Below the pieces are notes generated by a model, which saw only the letters and a list, made by a program, of their open reading frames with translations, ran no database searches and was not told where the DNA came from. DNA of 64,000 nt from Competibacter sp963695105 (GTDB lineage Bacteria; Pseudomonadota; Gammaproteobacteria; Competibacterales; Competibacteraceae): assembly GCA_963695105.1 (NCBI GenBank), contig CAVOGC010000014.1:7585-71584 (forward strand), given 5' to 3'. Positions within the stretch are counted from its first letter, which is position 1, and each line of letters begins with the position of its first letter. The translations under genes were made by a program, and so were the position numbers. This document shows positions 25,544 through 33,453 of this stretch, piece by piece.

Positions 25544-25804
25544 TTGCACCCCGCGATCCGAATGATGGATCGGTCTCGCCGCTTTCCCGAAGCGCAGGCG
25601 CTGTGCGAACAGGCCGTGGACGTCGAACCGTTGGCCGAGGAGCTGTACCGCCGGCTCATGCTCTGCCTGTCCGCCCAAGGCCGACGCGCCGAGGCGATGG
25701 AGGAGGTTTACCGCCGCTACCGCCGGCAGTTGCCCATCGTGCTGGGTATCGCCCCCGCCGCCGCGACCGAAACGCTCTACCGCAACCTGGCCCGCAACAA
25801 GTGA
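25544..25804 (+). pseudogene. Broken duplicate of a BTAD regulator C-terminus
   Basis: The 86 codons are nearly the same as the last 80 codons of the 1083-residue regulator (24490-24726): EQAVDVEPLAEELYRRLM, LSAQGRRAEAME and YRRQLPIVLGIAPAAAT all recur, with an extra Glu codon and scattered substitutions. The winged-helix, TPR and ATPase parts are missing. An isolated BTAD tail would have no DNA-binding domain, so this is treated as a remnant. hicAB sits between it and the full-length gene. Confidence 0.7.
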
Positions 25805-25986
25805 GGCTTGCCCTACTCGCGCTTCGGCTTTCGACCGAAGTCCCCTTTCTCATTCATCCCGACCAATTTTGTAATCCGTGGGCTATCTGTGGGCAACGAA
25901 CTGTAAAGTTACTCCTACCAGAGAAAGTAGGTGGGTAGTCCTGTAGAAAATAGCGATTGCTTGGTAATAAATCATAAAATTAGTAA

Positions 25987-25998
25987 GTTATCGATAAC
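25987..25998. promoter_or_regulatory. 12-bp perfect palindrome upstream of the HExxH gene pair
   Basis: GTTATCGATAAC lies in an AT-rich stretch 79 bp before the start at 26077. The stretch 25805-26076 has no supported gene. The palindrome could be a regulator site or be incidental. Confidence 0.3.
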
Positions 25999-26076
25999 AC
26001 CATGGGGAATAGCCTCGTTGGGATGGCGATCACCATGAATCGAGCAATGCACTGATCAGCGAACAGAGGGGGATCA

Positions 26077-27075
26077 ATGTCAGTCGCATTCCGTGAAACG
26101 TGGAAATGGTCTGGCGTAGATGAGACCACACCAGACGGTCCGGCGATAGTTGTATCCATGGGCGGGTCGAACTTCGTCCAACTCGAAAATGGGGCTGATC
26201 TGGACGTGGGTCCGAAGAACAAGAAGTCCAAGAAAATCAAGATTACGGAGGTCGGCGCCTCCACTCGGGGATCGTTAGAGAAGCTAGAGAAGGTCAAGAA
26301 AGAGCAGATCACCCTGCGTTCGGAACTGAGGTTTAACTCGGGACGGCGCACATTCGAGATTCACGGTTTGCAGCCAGCAGGATACCGTGGCGAGGAAGTC
26401 CAAGCCATCAACACGAGTGAAAAGAACAAAGTAGAGGCCAAGCTGCGGGTCGTCGTACTCAAACCCAAACTCGTCACGGTTTCGATTCGCCCCGTCCAAG
26501 TCCGTAATTCGTCGGGCAAATTGGTCCACCACAGCAAGCTGCCATTCGACGCAAAAAAACTGATTGAGGAAATAAATTTAATTTTGACTCCGCAAACGGC
26601 AATCGTGCTGTCGCTGGGGCTGACGACTCCGGCCCCGGTGCTCGATGAAGCGTTGATCGCCAAACTTCTCGAACTGAAAACGGTCACCAAAGCGCCGCTG
26701 CCGGAAGTGGTTTCGGTGGACCGATTCAAGGGCGTGTTCAAAGATCTCCGCGCTCCCAAAGCCGATGTTACGATCTTCGCAGTCCAGAAGGTTGGGTCCG
26801 GACTCAACCAGAACGGTTCGGCCATCGAGAAGACCGGAACAATGGATTCGAACTTGAAGATCGGTTTTGTCGCGGACAATTCCGATCATTTCTTCTACGT
26901 GCGGACTATGGCGCACGAGCTGGCGCACTTCTTGGGTCGCCGCCGCACGGATAATAACACGTATACAGGCTTCGACGACCTGTACACGGACGCCGACAAG
27001 CTGATGCACCAAGGCGGCTCCGGCTGGAAGATTCCGCTGGAACATTGCTTGAACTATTTCAATTCCGGGTATTAG
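26077..27075 (+). CDS. Uncharacterised protein with C-terminal HExxH zinc-protease motif
   Basis: A 332-residue protein. The C-terminal third contains TMAHELAHFLG, a zinc-metalloprotease HExxH (H280, E281, H284) with a downstream conserved-looking FDDLYTDADKLMHQGGSG segment reminiscent of the metzincin-like GxxxNLM/MHxG ending. The N-terminal two thirds are beta-rich with Lys-rich stretches and no recognised domain. There is no signal peptide, so if secreted it would use a dedicated system. GC content is lower than in neighbouring genes. GAGGGGGATCA precedes the ATG. Function is inferred from the motif only. Confidence 0.72.
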   Translation: MSVAFRETWKWSGVDETTPDGPAIVVSMGGSNFVQLENGADLDVGPKNKKSKKIKITEVGASTRGSLEKLEKVKKEQITLRSELRFNSGRRTFEIHGLQPAGYRGEEVQAINTSEKNKVEAKLRVVVLKPKLVTVSIRPVQVRNSSGKLVHHSKLPFDAKKLIEEINLILTPQTAIVLSLGLTTPAPVLDEALIAKLLELKTVTKAPLPEVVSVDRFKGVFKDLRAPKADVTIFAVQKVGSGLNQNGSAIEKTGTMDSNLKIGFVADNSDHFFYVRTMAHELAHFLGRRRTDNNTYTGFDDLYTDADKLMHQGGSGWKIPLEHCLNYFNSGY

Positions 27076-27184
27076 GCCGCAACGTGATTCGGCGGCTAAT
27101 CTCAATTCACTGATGCAAGCCGAGCCGAGGCTACCTTCTCGACAGTTTCCTGGCCGGCGGTTACCATTAAATGGAGAATGGGAA

Positions 27185-27982
27185 ATGTCAAAGTTCGACC
27201 CGGGCGGAATACAAATCGACGGAAGTTATCAATACGAGATCAATGTCGAGACACAATTGAAAGCGATCCTCAAAAATCCAGTCGGGAAGTTGCTGCTTGA
27301 ACTCATCGACGCCGAGTCAAAAAAACACATTCGGATCGTTCCTTACACCGGGGGTGACTGCAATGCCAGCACCCCCCCAGCAAAACCGGCCGATGCGGCG
27401 CCTCCCCGCCCAGGCGGCAAACTTTACGCTGGAAACCCTGACGGAGCTTATATTGATCCGAAAACAGGAAGAGTTGTCCCGACCACTCGCGATGATCTTG
27501 CCACATACACCGGCACCGGCAAAGGGAGCGACACGACTGTGAATTACTCCCCCGACACTTATGTCAAATCCGCGTGTTTCGGGGGACTATACGGTTCGCA
27601 AGCCGATGAGACCCTGTTCCACGAGCTGGTTCACGGATATCGCCATCTCAGGGGCATGCACAACCCGATCCCCACAAATGATAAAAAGCTTTATGGATAC
27701 TGGAACGAGGAGGAATGGCTGGCCATTCTGATCGCCAATATCTATATTTCGGCCAAGAACGGCCACAACAAAAACCTGCGGAAGGACCATGCCAGTCACG
27801 AGGAACTGAAGGCCCCCTTGAACATGTCGGACGGTTTCTTGAGAGATTACAGCCAGCTCAGACTCGTGGAAAAATACGTTGGACAAGAATTGCGGTGGTT
27901 CGAGAAACTGAAGATGATCAAGGCCCCGTATAATCCGATTGCCGAATTCCTGCTTAACTTTCCGAAATACTGGCGGCGGTGA
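27185..27982 (+). CDS. M91/NleD-like putative zinc metallopeptidase
   Basis: A 265-residue protein from ATG 27185, chosen because GGAGAATGGGAA lies just upstream; the ATG at 27113 adds an unconserved basic leader. TLFHELVHGYRHLRG holds H146, E147 and H150. The later EEEWLAILIANIY supplies acidic residues, and LRKDH follows, a pattern like NleD/HopH1-type M91 effector proteases. A Pro-rich linker lies at about 60-75. No signal peptide is seen. It is 109 bp after another HExxH gene in the same orientation. A secreted-effector role is plausible but unproven. Confidence 0.7.
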   Translation: MSKFDPGGIQIDGSYQYEINVETQLKAILKNPVGKLLLELIDAESKKHIRIVPYTGGDCNASTPPAKPADAAPPRPGGKLYAGNPDGAYIDPKTGRVVPTTRDDLATYTGTGKGSDTTVNYSPDTYVKSACFGGLYGSQADETLFHELVHGYRHLRGMHNPIPTNDKKLYGYWNEEEWLAILIANIYISAKNGHNKNLRKDHASHEELKAPLNMSDGFLRDYSQLRLVEKYVGQELRWFEKLKMIKAPYNPIAEFLLNFPKYWRR

Positions 27983-28151
27983 CGTTGTTGGAATTGGATT
28001 AAAATCGGGGACATTCCTCAAATTCGTGGCAAACTGCGGCAACTGGTTTTTTGGAAAAAATCTCTGTACAGGACAAAAATTGTAACCCAATAAATCAGTG
28101 GTAAGCTGGTAGCCTAGGCCGGCGGATGCCGGTGCTCCAGAAGAGGCCATC

Positions 28152-29033
28152 ATGCTGATCGACTACGACATGCCGCTCTGGCGGCCACCCTCCGAAGCCA
28201 ACAGCTTCATCCTGCAAGCGACCCTGGGTTGCAGCTTCAACCGTTGCAGCTTCTGCTTGATGTACCGGACCAAGACTTTCGCCGTCCGGCCGCTGGAACA
28301 GGTGCAGGGCGAAATTCGAACGATGGCGCAGGCGTATCCAGGAGTGCGGCGGGTCTTCTTGGCCGACGGCGACGCCCTGGCCGCCCCGACCGAGTATCTG
28401 CGGACCATTCTGGAAACCCTGCGCGCCGTCTTTCCCCGACTGGAGCGGGTGTCCAGCTACGCCCTGCCGGCCAACCTGCTGAAAAAATCGGTGGAAGATC
28501 TGGCTCAACTGCGGGAAGGCGGGCTGACGCTGCTGTATTACGGGATCGAAACCGGCTCGGCCGATCTGCTCAAGCGCATCACCAAGGGCGCCACGCCGGA
28601 GGTGATGGTGACTGGACTGACCAAGGCCAAACAGGCGGGCTTGACCCTGTCGGCGACGGTGATTCTCGGGCTGGGTGGGCAAGCATACTGGCGGGAGCAC
28701 ATCGACGCCACCGCCGACCTGGTCAACCAGGTGGAACTGGATTACCTGTCCACTTTGCAGTTGATGCTCGACCCGATGATCGAGGGCGAGTTTCACCGCA
28801 AGTTTCGCGAGCCGTTCCAGTTACAGGACGACCGGGCGCTATTGGAGGAGCAGACCCGGCTGATCGAGCGACTGGACCCGCCCACGCCGCTCACCTTCCG
28901 TTCCAACCACGCCTCCAACGCCCTGGCTCTGGCCGGCGTCCTGCCACGGGATCGGGCGGCGCTGCTGGGCACGCTGGCGACGGCTCTGACCGGCCGGCTG
29001 GCGTTAAGGCCGGACTGGCTGCGCGGCTATTGA
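28152..29033 (+). CDS. Radical SAM protein
   Basis: A 293-residue protein with the cluster motif GCSFNRCSFC, read here as C-x4-C-x2-C, followed by MYRTKTF. VFLADGDAL and YYGIETGSADLLKRITKG are radical SAM core strands (SAM-binding GIESGS-type motif). It is related to COG1032-type enzymes without a B12 domain. The reaction is unknown. AGAGG lies 6 bp before the ATG. Its 3' end overlaps the convergent rsd gene by 30 bp. Confidence 0.85.
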   Translation: MLIDYDMPLWRPPSEANSFILQATLGCSFNRCSFCLMYRTKTFAVRPLEQVQGEIRTMAQAYPGVRRVFLADGDALAAPTEYLRTILETLRAVFPRLERVSSYALPANLLKKSVEDLAQLREGGLTLLYYGIETGSADLLKRITKGATPEVMVTGLTKAKQAGLTLSATVILGLGGQAYWREHIDATADLVNQVELDYLSTLQLMLDPMIEGEFHRKFREPFQLQDDRALLEEQTRLIERLDPPTPLTFRSNHASNALALAGVLPRDRAALLGTLATALTGRLALRPDWLRGY

Positions 29034-29525
29034 CACCGGCTCCAGCGTGCGGCTTTCCGGTCGCGGCGGCGCCTTGTCGCGCATGGTGGCGATGATCCGG
29101 TCTTCCAGTTCGATGCGTTCCGCCAGATTTTCGCCCAAGCGCGACAGTTCTCCCCACAGTTCGGCCAGATCCGCGGCGGACGGAGTGCCGTCGTAGCGAT
29201 CATGAAAGGCCAGCGCCGCCTGGGTGGTGCGCGCGATGGGGGCATAAAGCTGCCGGGCCAGATCACGGGCCGGGCAGTAAGGCGAGTCGGCCGGTTGATC
29301 TTCCAGCGCCTGATAGACTTCGAACGGTCCCAGCGCCAGATAGTCCACCAACGACTGGCGAAACTGGCGCAGCAGATGCCGGACCGGCTCGGCCAGCACA
29401 AATGGTTTCAGCGCCGCCAACTTGTTGTACAAAACCAGACTTTGCTGGCGGGCCGCCAACAGCTTGCGCACCAGATCCGGCAGCGCCTTGCTGTGGAGTG
29501 AATCGACGACGATTGCGGCGTTCAT
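29004..29525 (-). CDS. rsd: Rsd/AlgQ-family anti-sigma-70 factor
   Basis: A 173-residue all-helical protein aligning with E. coli Rsd and Pseudomonas AlgQ: VRKLLAARQQSLVLYNKLAALKP, FRQSLVDYLALGPFEVY and LAERIELEDRII correspond to the conserved helices. Rsd sequesters the housekeeping sigma factor in stationary phase. The family is essentially gammaproteobacterial and is useful for placing this organism. The C-terminal 20 residues are Pro/Arg-rich and unconserved. Confidence 0.85.
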   Translation of the reverse strand: MNAAIVVDSLHSKALPDLVRKLLAARQQSLVLYNKLAALKPFVLAEPVRHLLRQFRQSLVDYLALGPFEVYQALEDQPADSPYCPARDLARQLYAPIARTTQAALAFHDRYDGTPSAADLAELWGELSRLGENLAERIELEDRIIATMRDKAPPRPESRTLEPVSIAAQPVRP

Positions 29526-29649
29526 GCGGCATCCTCACGATGGTGGGTCTGTTCTGTCTGCTTTTTTAGCTGTTATTCAACCGCGAGCTTACTCGCGATT
29601 ACGGCCTTATGCTAATCAAGGGCGGCGCGCTTTCCAACCGATAAAACAT

Positions 29650-30333
29650 CTAGCGGGAACTGGCGACCCGTCCGGCCACGACTTCGTTGCGCAGGTAGAC
29701 CGGCAGCGCCAGGTCGGGGGACACCCAATCGGCGTGCCGGCGCGGAACGGCCGCCAGTCGCGCCACGTCGGCGGCGCGGGGATAGCGCTCCTCCAGGCAG
29801 CCGCGCACCGGTAGTTGCCGGGACAAAACCGCCGCATGAACCCGCCAGCCGCCGCCAGCGCCGAACCAGTCGTCCCCCGCCGGCGCGGCCACGGCCGCCG
29901 GCGGGCACACCCGCTCTTCCTCCAGCGGTTCGGCATCATCGGCGGCGACGGCGTAGGTTCCCCAGTAGACTTCGCCCATGCGGGCGTCCAACGCCGCCGC
30001 AAGGCGGGAGCACCCGGTTTCCCGTCCCACGCCCAGCGCCAGCGCCGCCAGCGTGGACACCGGAACGACCGGCAGGCCAGCGGCGAAAGCGATGCCCTGC
30101 GCGATGCCGGTCGCGATCCGCACCCCGGTAAAAGCGCCTGGCCCGCGTCCGAAAGCGACGGCGTCCAGTTGTGCCGGGCGCAGGCCGGCTTCGGCCAGCA
30201 CCGCCTCGATCATCGGCAGAATCAGGGCGGCGTGGCGGCGTGGCGCCAGTTCGTAACGCTCGCGTACGGCGCCGTCCACCCACACGGCGGCGGAACAGGC
30301 GTCGGTCGCGGTATCGAGAGCGAGCAGTTTCAT
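29650..30333 (-). CDS. tsaB: TsaB, tRNA t6A37 biosynthesis protein
   Basis: A 227-residue protein with MKLLALDTATDACSAAV, the ASKHA ATPase-fold start, and AVAFGRGPGAFTGVRIA, the TsaB signature. TsaB binds TsaD and TsaE to make threonylcarbamoyl-adenosine at position 37 of ANN-decoding tRNAs. Length is normal for the family. Confidence 0.95.
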   Translation of the reverse strand: MKLLALDTATDACSAAVWVDGAVRERYELAPRRHAALILPMIEAVLAEAGLRPAQLDAVAFGRGPGAFTGVRIATGIAQGIAFAAGLPVVPVSTLAALALGVGRETGCSRLAAALDARMGEVYWGTYAVAADDAEPLEEERVCPPAAVAAPAGDDWFGAGGGWRVHAAVLSRQLPVRGCLEERYPRAADVARLAAVPRRHADWVSPDLALPVYLRNEVVAGRVASSR

Positions 30334-30461
30334 GGGGCTCCTGGGTTGCGGCGGGGTTCCTGGCGGTATTGGTCAAGGCCACCGCTCGTATTATCCCGTA
30401 TTATATTGACCGCCGCCTTCGAAACGAGCCTCGAAAACTCAAAGAATCTGGTGATCGTTTA

Positions 30462-30562
30462 CTCCCCTGGCCCGCTTGCGGGAAAGGAGTTGGGAGTGAA
30501 GGTCGAGGTTTCAAAGGCTTACCCCTCACTCTAACCTTCTCCCCCTTGGCAGAGGGAGAGAG
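30462..30562. repeat. Paired REP-like palindromic elements
   Basis: Two related segments face each other. The first (30462-30502) contains CCCGC-TT-GCGGG and GGAGTTGGGAGTGAAGG. The second (30521-30562) reads as the complement-type CTCACTCTAACCTTCTCC followed by GAGGGAGAGAGG. Both match the dispersed pattern CTCTCC...GGAGAGGGTTGGGGTGAG. A third copy lies at 50719-50754. They sit in the 273-bp space between tsaB and the DUF6394 gene, which otherwise holds no gene. Confidence 0.6.
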
Positions 30563-30606
30563 GACTGAATGATTACAAAATCCCGGCCCCCGGAACAGCC
30601 GCCGCC

Positions 30607-30990
30607 ATGAACCTCGAAAAAGTCATCTTCGGTTTCTTCATCGTCCTCGCCGCCACGCTGAATTTCGGCTTTTTTGTCGGCGACATCGACAATCCCGTCC
30701 ATCACGACGTGTACGAGCTATTCGCCGCCATCGTGGTCAACCTGATCGCCACGGTGCTCAAGTTCGGCGACCGCACCCACATCGGCGCGATCCATCTGTC
30801 CACCAGCCTGGTGGCGGACCTGCAACTGATCGCGGCGGCGCTGGTATGGAGCTACGGCACCCAGGTGGTTGGCGCCGACCTGACCCCGGAAACGACCGCC
30901 AAGGTGGTCTCGCTCTCCGGCGGCGCGCTGTTCGCCAACGTCGTGTCGATGGTGATCCTGATCGCCGAAACCATCATGCAGAAAAGATGA
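30607..30990 (+). CDS. DUF6394-like small membrane protein
   Basis: A 127-residue protein with three or four predicted transmembrane segments (about 5-25, 35-55, 65-85, 105-122) and the conserved-looking HHDVYELFAAIVVNLIATVLKFGDRT. I associate this with DUF6394, which is found beside potassium-channel genes. The stop overlaps the start of the channel gene (ATGA, 30987-30990), so the two are translationally coupled and probably work together in the inner membrane. Confidence 0.8.
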   Translation: MNLEKVIFGFFIVLAATLNFGFFVGDIDNPVHHDVYELFAAIVVNLIATVLKFGDRTHIGAIHLSTSLVADLQLIAAALVWSYGTQVVGADLTPETTAKVVSLSGGALFANVVSMVILIAETIMQKR

Positions 30991-32753
30991 ACCCGGACGT
31001 CCAAGAAAGCACTTTTTTCCTGGCGCTGCGGCGGATGCGGGCGCCGCTGATCACGCTCGTCCTGATTTACGCGGTTTCGGTGCTGGGCCTGACGCTGATC
31101 CCCGGCATCGACATCGACGGCCAGCCGAGCCAGATGAGTTTTTTTCACGCCTTCTATTTCATCAGCTACACCGCGACCACCATCGGTTTCGGAGAAATTC
31201 CCAACGCCTTTTCGGAATCGCAGCGGCTGTGGATCGTTCTCTGCATCTACCTGTCGGTGATTGGCTGGGCTTACTCGATCGGGGCGCTGCTGGCGCTGCT
31301 GCAAGACAAGAACTTCCAGAACGCCGTGCGCGTGCAGCGCTTCAACCGGGTGGTGCGGCATTTACGGGAACCGTTCTATCTGGTGTGCGGCTACGGCGAA
31401 ACCGGGCAACTGATTTGCCGCGCGCTCGACCAGCTTGGGATGCGGGCGGTGGTGGTCGAAATCGAAGAGTCCCGGGTCAGCCAACTCGATTTGCACGGCC
31501 ATTCCGCCGATATCCCGGCGCTGGTGGCCGACGCCCGGCAGCCGGAAATCCTGAAACTGGCGGGGCTGACCCACCGCAGTTGCCTGGGCGTCATCGCCCT
31601 GACCAACGACGACAACGCCAATCTGGCCATCGCCATCTGCGCCCGCCTGCTGGCGCCCGAATTACCCGCGCTGTGCCGGGCCGAAACCGCCGAAACGGCT
31701 ACCAACATGGCGTCTTTCGGTACCCGCCATATCATCAACCCTTTCGACAAGTTCGGCCGCTACCTGGCGCTGGCCCTGAACGCGCCGGCGGCCTACCACC
31801 TGTTGGAGTGGCTGACCGGCGTTCCAGGTACGCTGGTCGTCCCGCACCGCGAGCCCCCACGCGGCCACTGGCTGCTGTGCGGCTACGGCCGTTTCGGCAA
31901 AGCCATGGTGTCGGCTTTGGAACAGGAAGGCGTGCAGGTGACCATCATCGACCACGACCCACCTCCCGACGACACGCAACGGCACTGGGTGCGCGGCGAC
32001 GGCACCGGGGTGCCTGCCCTGCTGGAAGCCGGCGTCGAAAACGCCGTGGGCATCGCCGCCTGCACCTGCGACGACATGAGCAATCTGTCGATCGTGGTCA
32101 CGGCGCGGGAACTGAACCCCGAATTGTTCGTGGTGCTACGGCAAAACCTGCAAGCCAATCAGGCGCTGTTCGATGCGTTCGAGTCCGATTTCACCGTCGT
32201 GCCGAGCCAGGTCGTCGCCCGGGAGTGTCTGGCGATCCTCACCACGCCCCTGCTGGCGCCCTTCCTGTGGCAGATCAAGCAACGCGGCGAATCCTGGGCC
32301 AGCACCCTGCTGGATCAGTTGACCGAACGCTTCGGCTGGCAAGCGCCAACCGTGTGGAGTGTGTGCGTGGATGCCGGCCAGTCCCCGGCGCTGCTGCACT
32401 GGCTGGCGCAGGGCCATCACGAAGCAGCGTTGGGCGACCTGCTGCGCGACCCGCATGATCGCTCCGAGGATCTGGTGTGCCGGGTTCTGTATTTGGCGCG
32501 GGACGATGGCGTTTCGGCCGTGATGCTGCCGCACCGCCGAACCGCGGTCCAGTCGGGCGACCAGTTGCTATTTGTCGGCCAGGCGGCGGCGCGGCGCGCG
32601 CTCGAACTCACCCTGAACAACGAGAACGCACTCGATTATGTACTGCGGGGCCGGGAGATTCCCGGCGGTTGGGTTTGGGAACGACTGGCCAGGCTCCACG
32701 GCGGCGCGGCGCAATCAGACGGCGAAACGAAAACGGACCACACCGCCGCCTGA
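30987..32753 (+). CDS. TrkA-N domain potassium channel-type protein
   Basis: A 588-residue protein. The N-terminal two-helix pore (about 18-105) has filter-like TATTIGFGEIP in place of the canonical TVGYG. Two RCK/TrkA-N domains follow, beginning FYLVCGYGETGQLICRAL (about 130) and HWLLCGYGRFGKAM (about 293), both nucleotide-binding Rossmann folds, then a TrkA-C-like segment with GDQLLFVGQ. It probably conducts K+ under nucleotide control. It is coupled to the upstream DUF6394 gene. Confidence 0.88.
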   Translation: MNPDVQESTFFLALRRMRAPLITLVLIYAVSVLGLTLIPGIDIDGQPSQMSFFHAFYFISYTATTIGFGEIPNAFSESQRLWIVLCIYLSVIGWAYSIGALLALLQDKNFQNAVRVQRFNRVVRHLREPFYLVCGYGETGQLICRALDQLGMRAVVVEIEESRVSQLDLHGHSADIPALVADARQPEILKLAGLTHRSCLGVIALTNDDNANLAIAICARLLAPELPALCRAETAETATNMASFGTRHIINPFDKFGRYLALALNAPAAYHLLEWLTGVPGTLVVPHREPPRGHWLLCGYGRFGKAMVSALEQEGVQVTIIDHDPPPDDTQRHWVRGDGTGVPALLEAGVENAVGIAACTCDDMSNLSIVVTARELNPELFVVLRQNLQANQALFDAFESDFTVVPSQVVARECLAILTTPLLAPFLWQIKQRGESWASTLLDQLTERFGWQAPTVWSVCVDAGQSPALLHWLAQGHHEAALGDLLRDPHDRSEDLVCRVLYLARDDGVSAVMLPHRRTAVQSGDQLLFVGQAAARRALELTLNNENALDYVLRGREIPGGWVWERLARLHGGAAQSDGETKTDHTAA

Positions 32754-32781
32754 TCGCCGCGGTTCGCGGCTCACTCTGCCC

Positions 32782-33423
32782 TCAGGAGCATGATTCGCCC
32801 CTGGCTTCGGCCTGTTCCCGTTCCTGGGCCCGCACCCAGGCCGGACGCGCCAGCAGTCGCGCGACATAGGACGCCAGGCTGTCGTGCTCCAGCGGCAGAT
32901 TGAAAGCTTGCGCCCAGGCCAGGGTGTGAGCCACCAGAATGTCGGCGGCGGTAAAACGGTCGCCAACGATAAACTCGCGCCGGCCGAGCCCTTCCGCCAG
33001 CACCTTGGCCGCCACCGAAAACTCCCAGCGCGCCGTATCCAGCACCGCCGGCACCCGTCGCCGCTCGGGCAAGGCGAAGGTGTGCTTGCCGATGGTCCAA
33101 AGCGGCTGCTCCAGCTCGCTCAAGACAAAGTAGCACCACTGGTTATAACGGGCGCGCTCCCGGCCGCCGGCCGGTGGCGTCAGCCCGGTGGCCGGAAACC
33201 GATCGCCGAGGTAGGTGCAAATCGCGCCCGACTCGGTCAGCACGAATTCGTCATCGACCAGGGTGGGCACCTTGCCTCCGGCGTTGAGCGCCAGATACTC
33301 GGGCTGCCAGCCGGCGCCGACCTTGAGATCGACGTGGACGTACTCGTACTCCGCGCCTGCTTCCTCCAGCGCCCAGACCACCCGGCTGGAACGGGCGTTG
33401 GGAAAACCGTAAACCATGAGCAT
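32782..33423 (-). CDS. Glutathione S-transferase family protein
   Basis: A 213-residue protein with an N-terminal thioredoxin-like domain (VYGFPNARSSRVVWALEEAG; the glutathione-binding NAGGKVPTLVDDEFVLTESGAI) and a C-terminal helical domain containing FIVGDRFTAADILVAHTLAW, the GST N-capping box motif. The catalytic residue is probably Ser in ARSS. The substrate is unknown. It starts at ATG 33423; ATG 33417 is also possible. Confidence 0.92.
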   Translation of the reverse strand: MLMVYGFPNARSSRVVWALEEAGAEYEYVHVDLKVGAGWQPEYLALNAGGKVPTLVDDEFVLTESGAICTYLGDRFPATGLTPPAGGRERARYNQWCYFVLSELEQPLWTIGKHTFALPERRRVPAVLDTARWEFSVAAKVLAEGLGRREFIVGDRFTAADILVAHTLAWAQAFNLPLEHDSLASYVARLLARPAWVRAQEREQAEARGESCS

Positions 33424-33453
33424 GGCTGCATCCTCCCGCGGATTTGAACCGCT

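Noticed and set aside
25163..25678. 171-codon minus-strand frame covering hicA
   Set aside because: The real start is ATG 25408 and the extension past GTL is a frameshift artefact reading through the hicB start.
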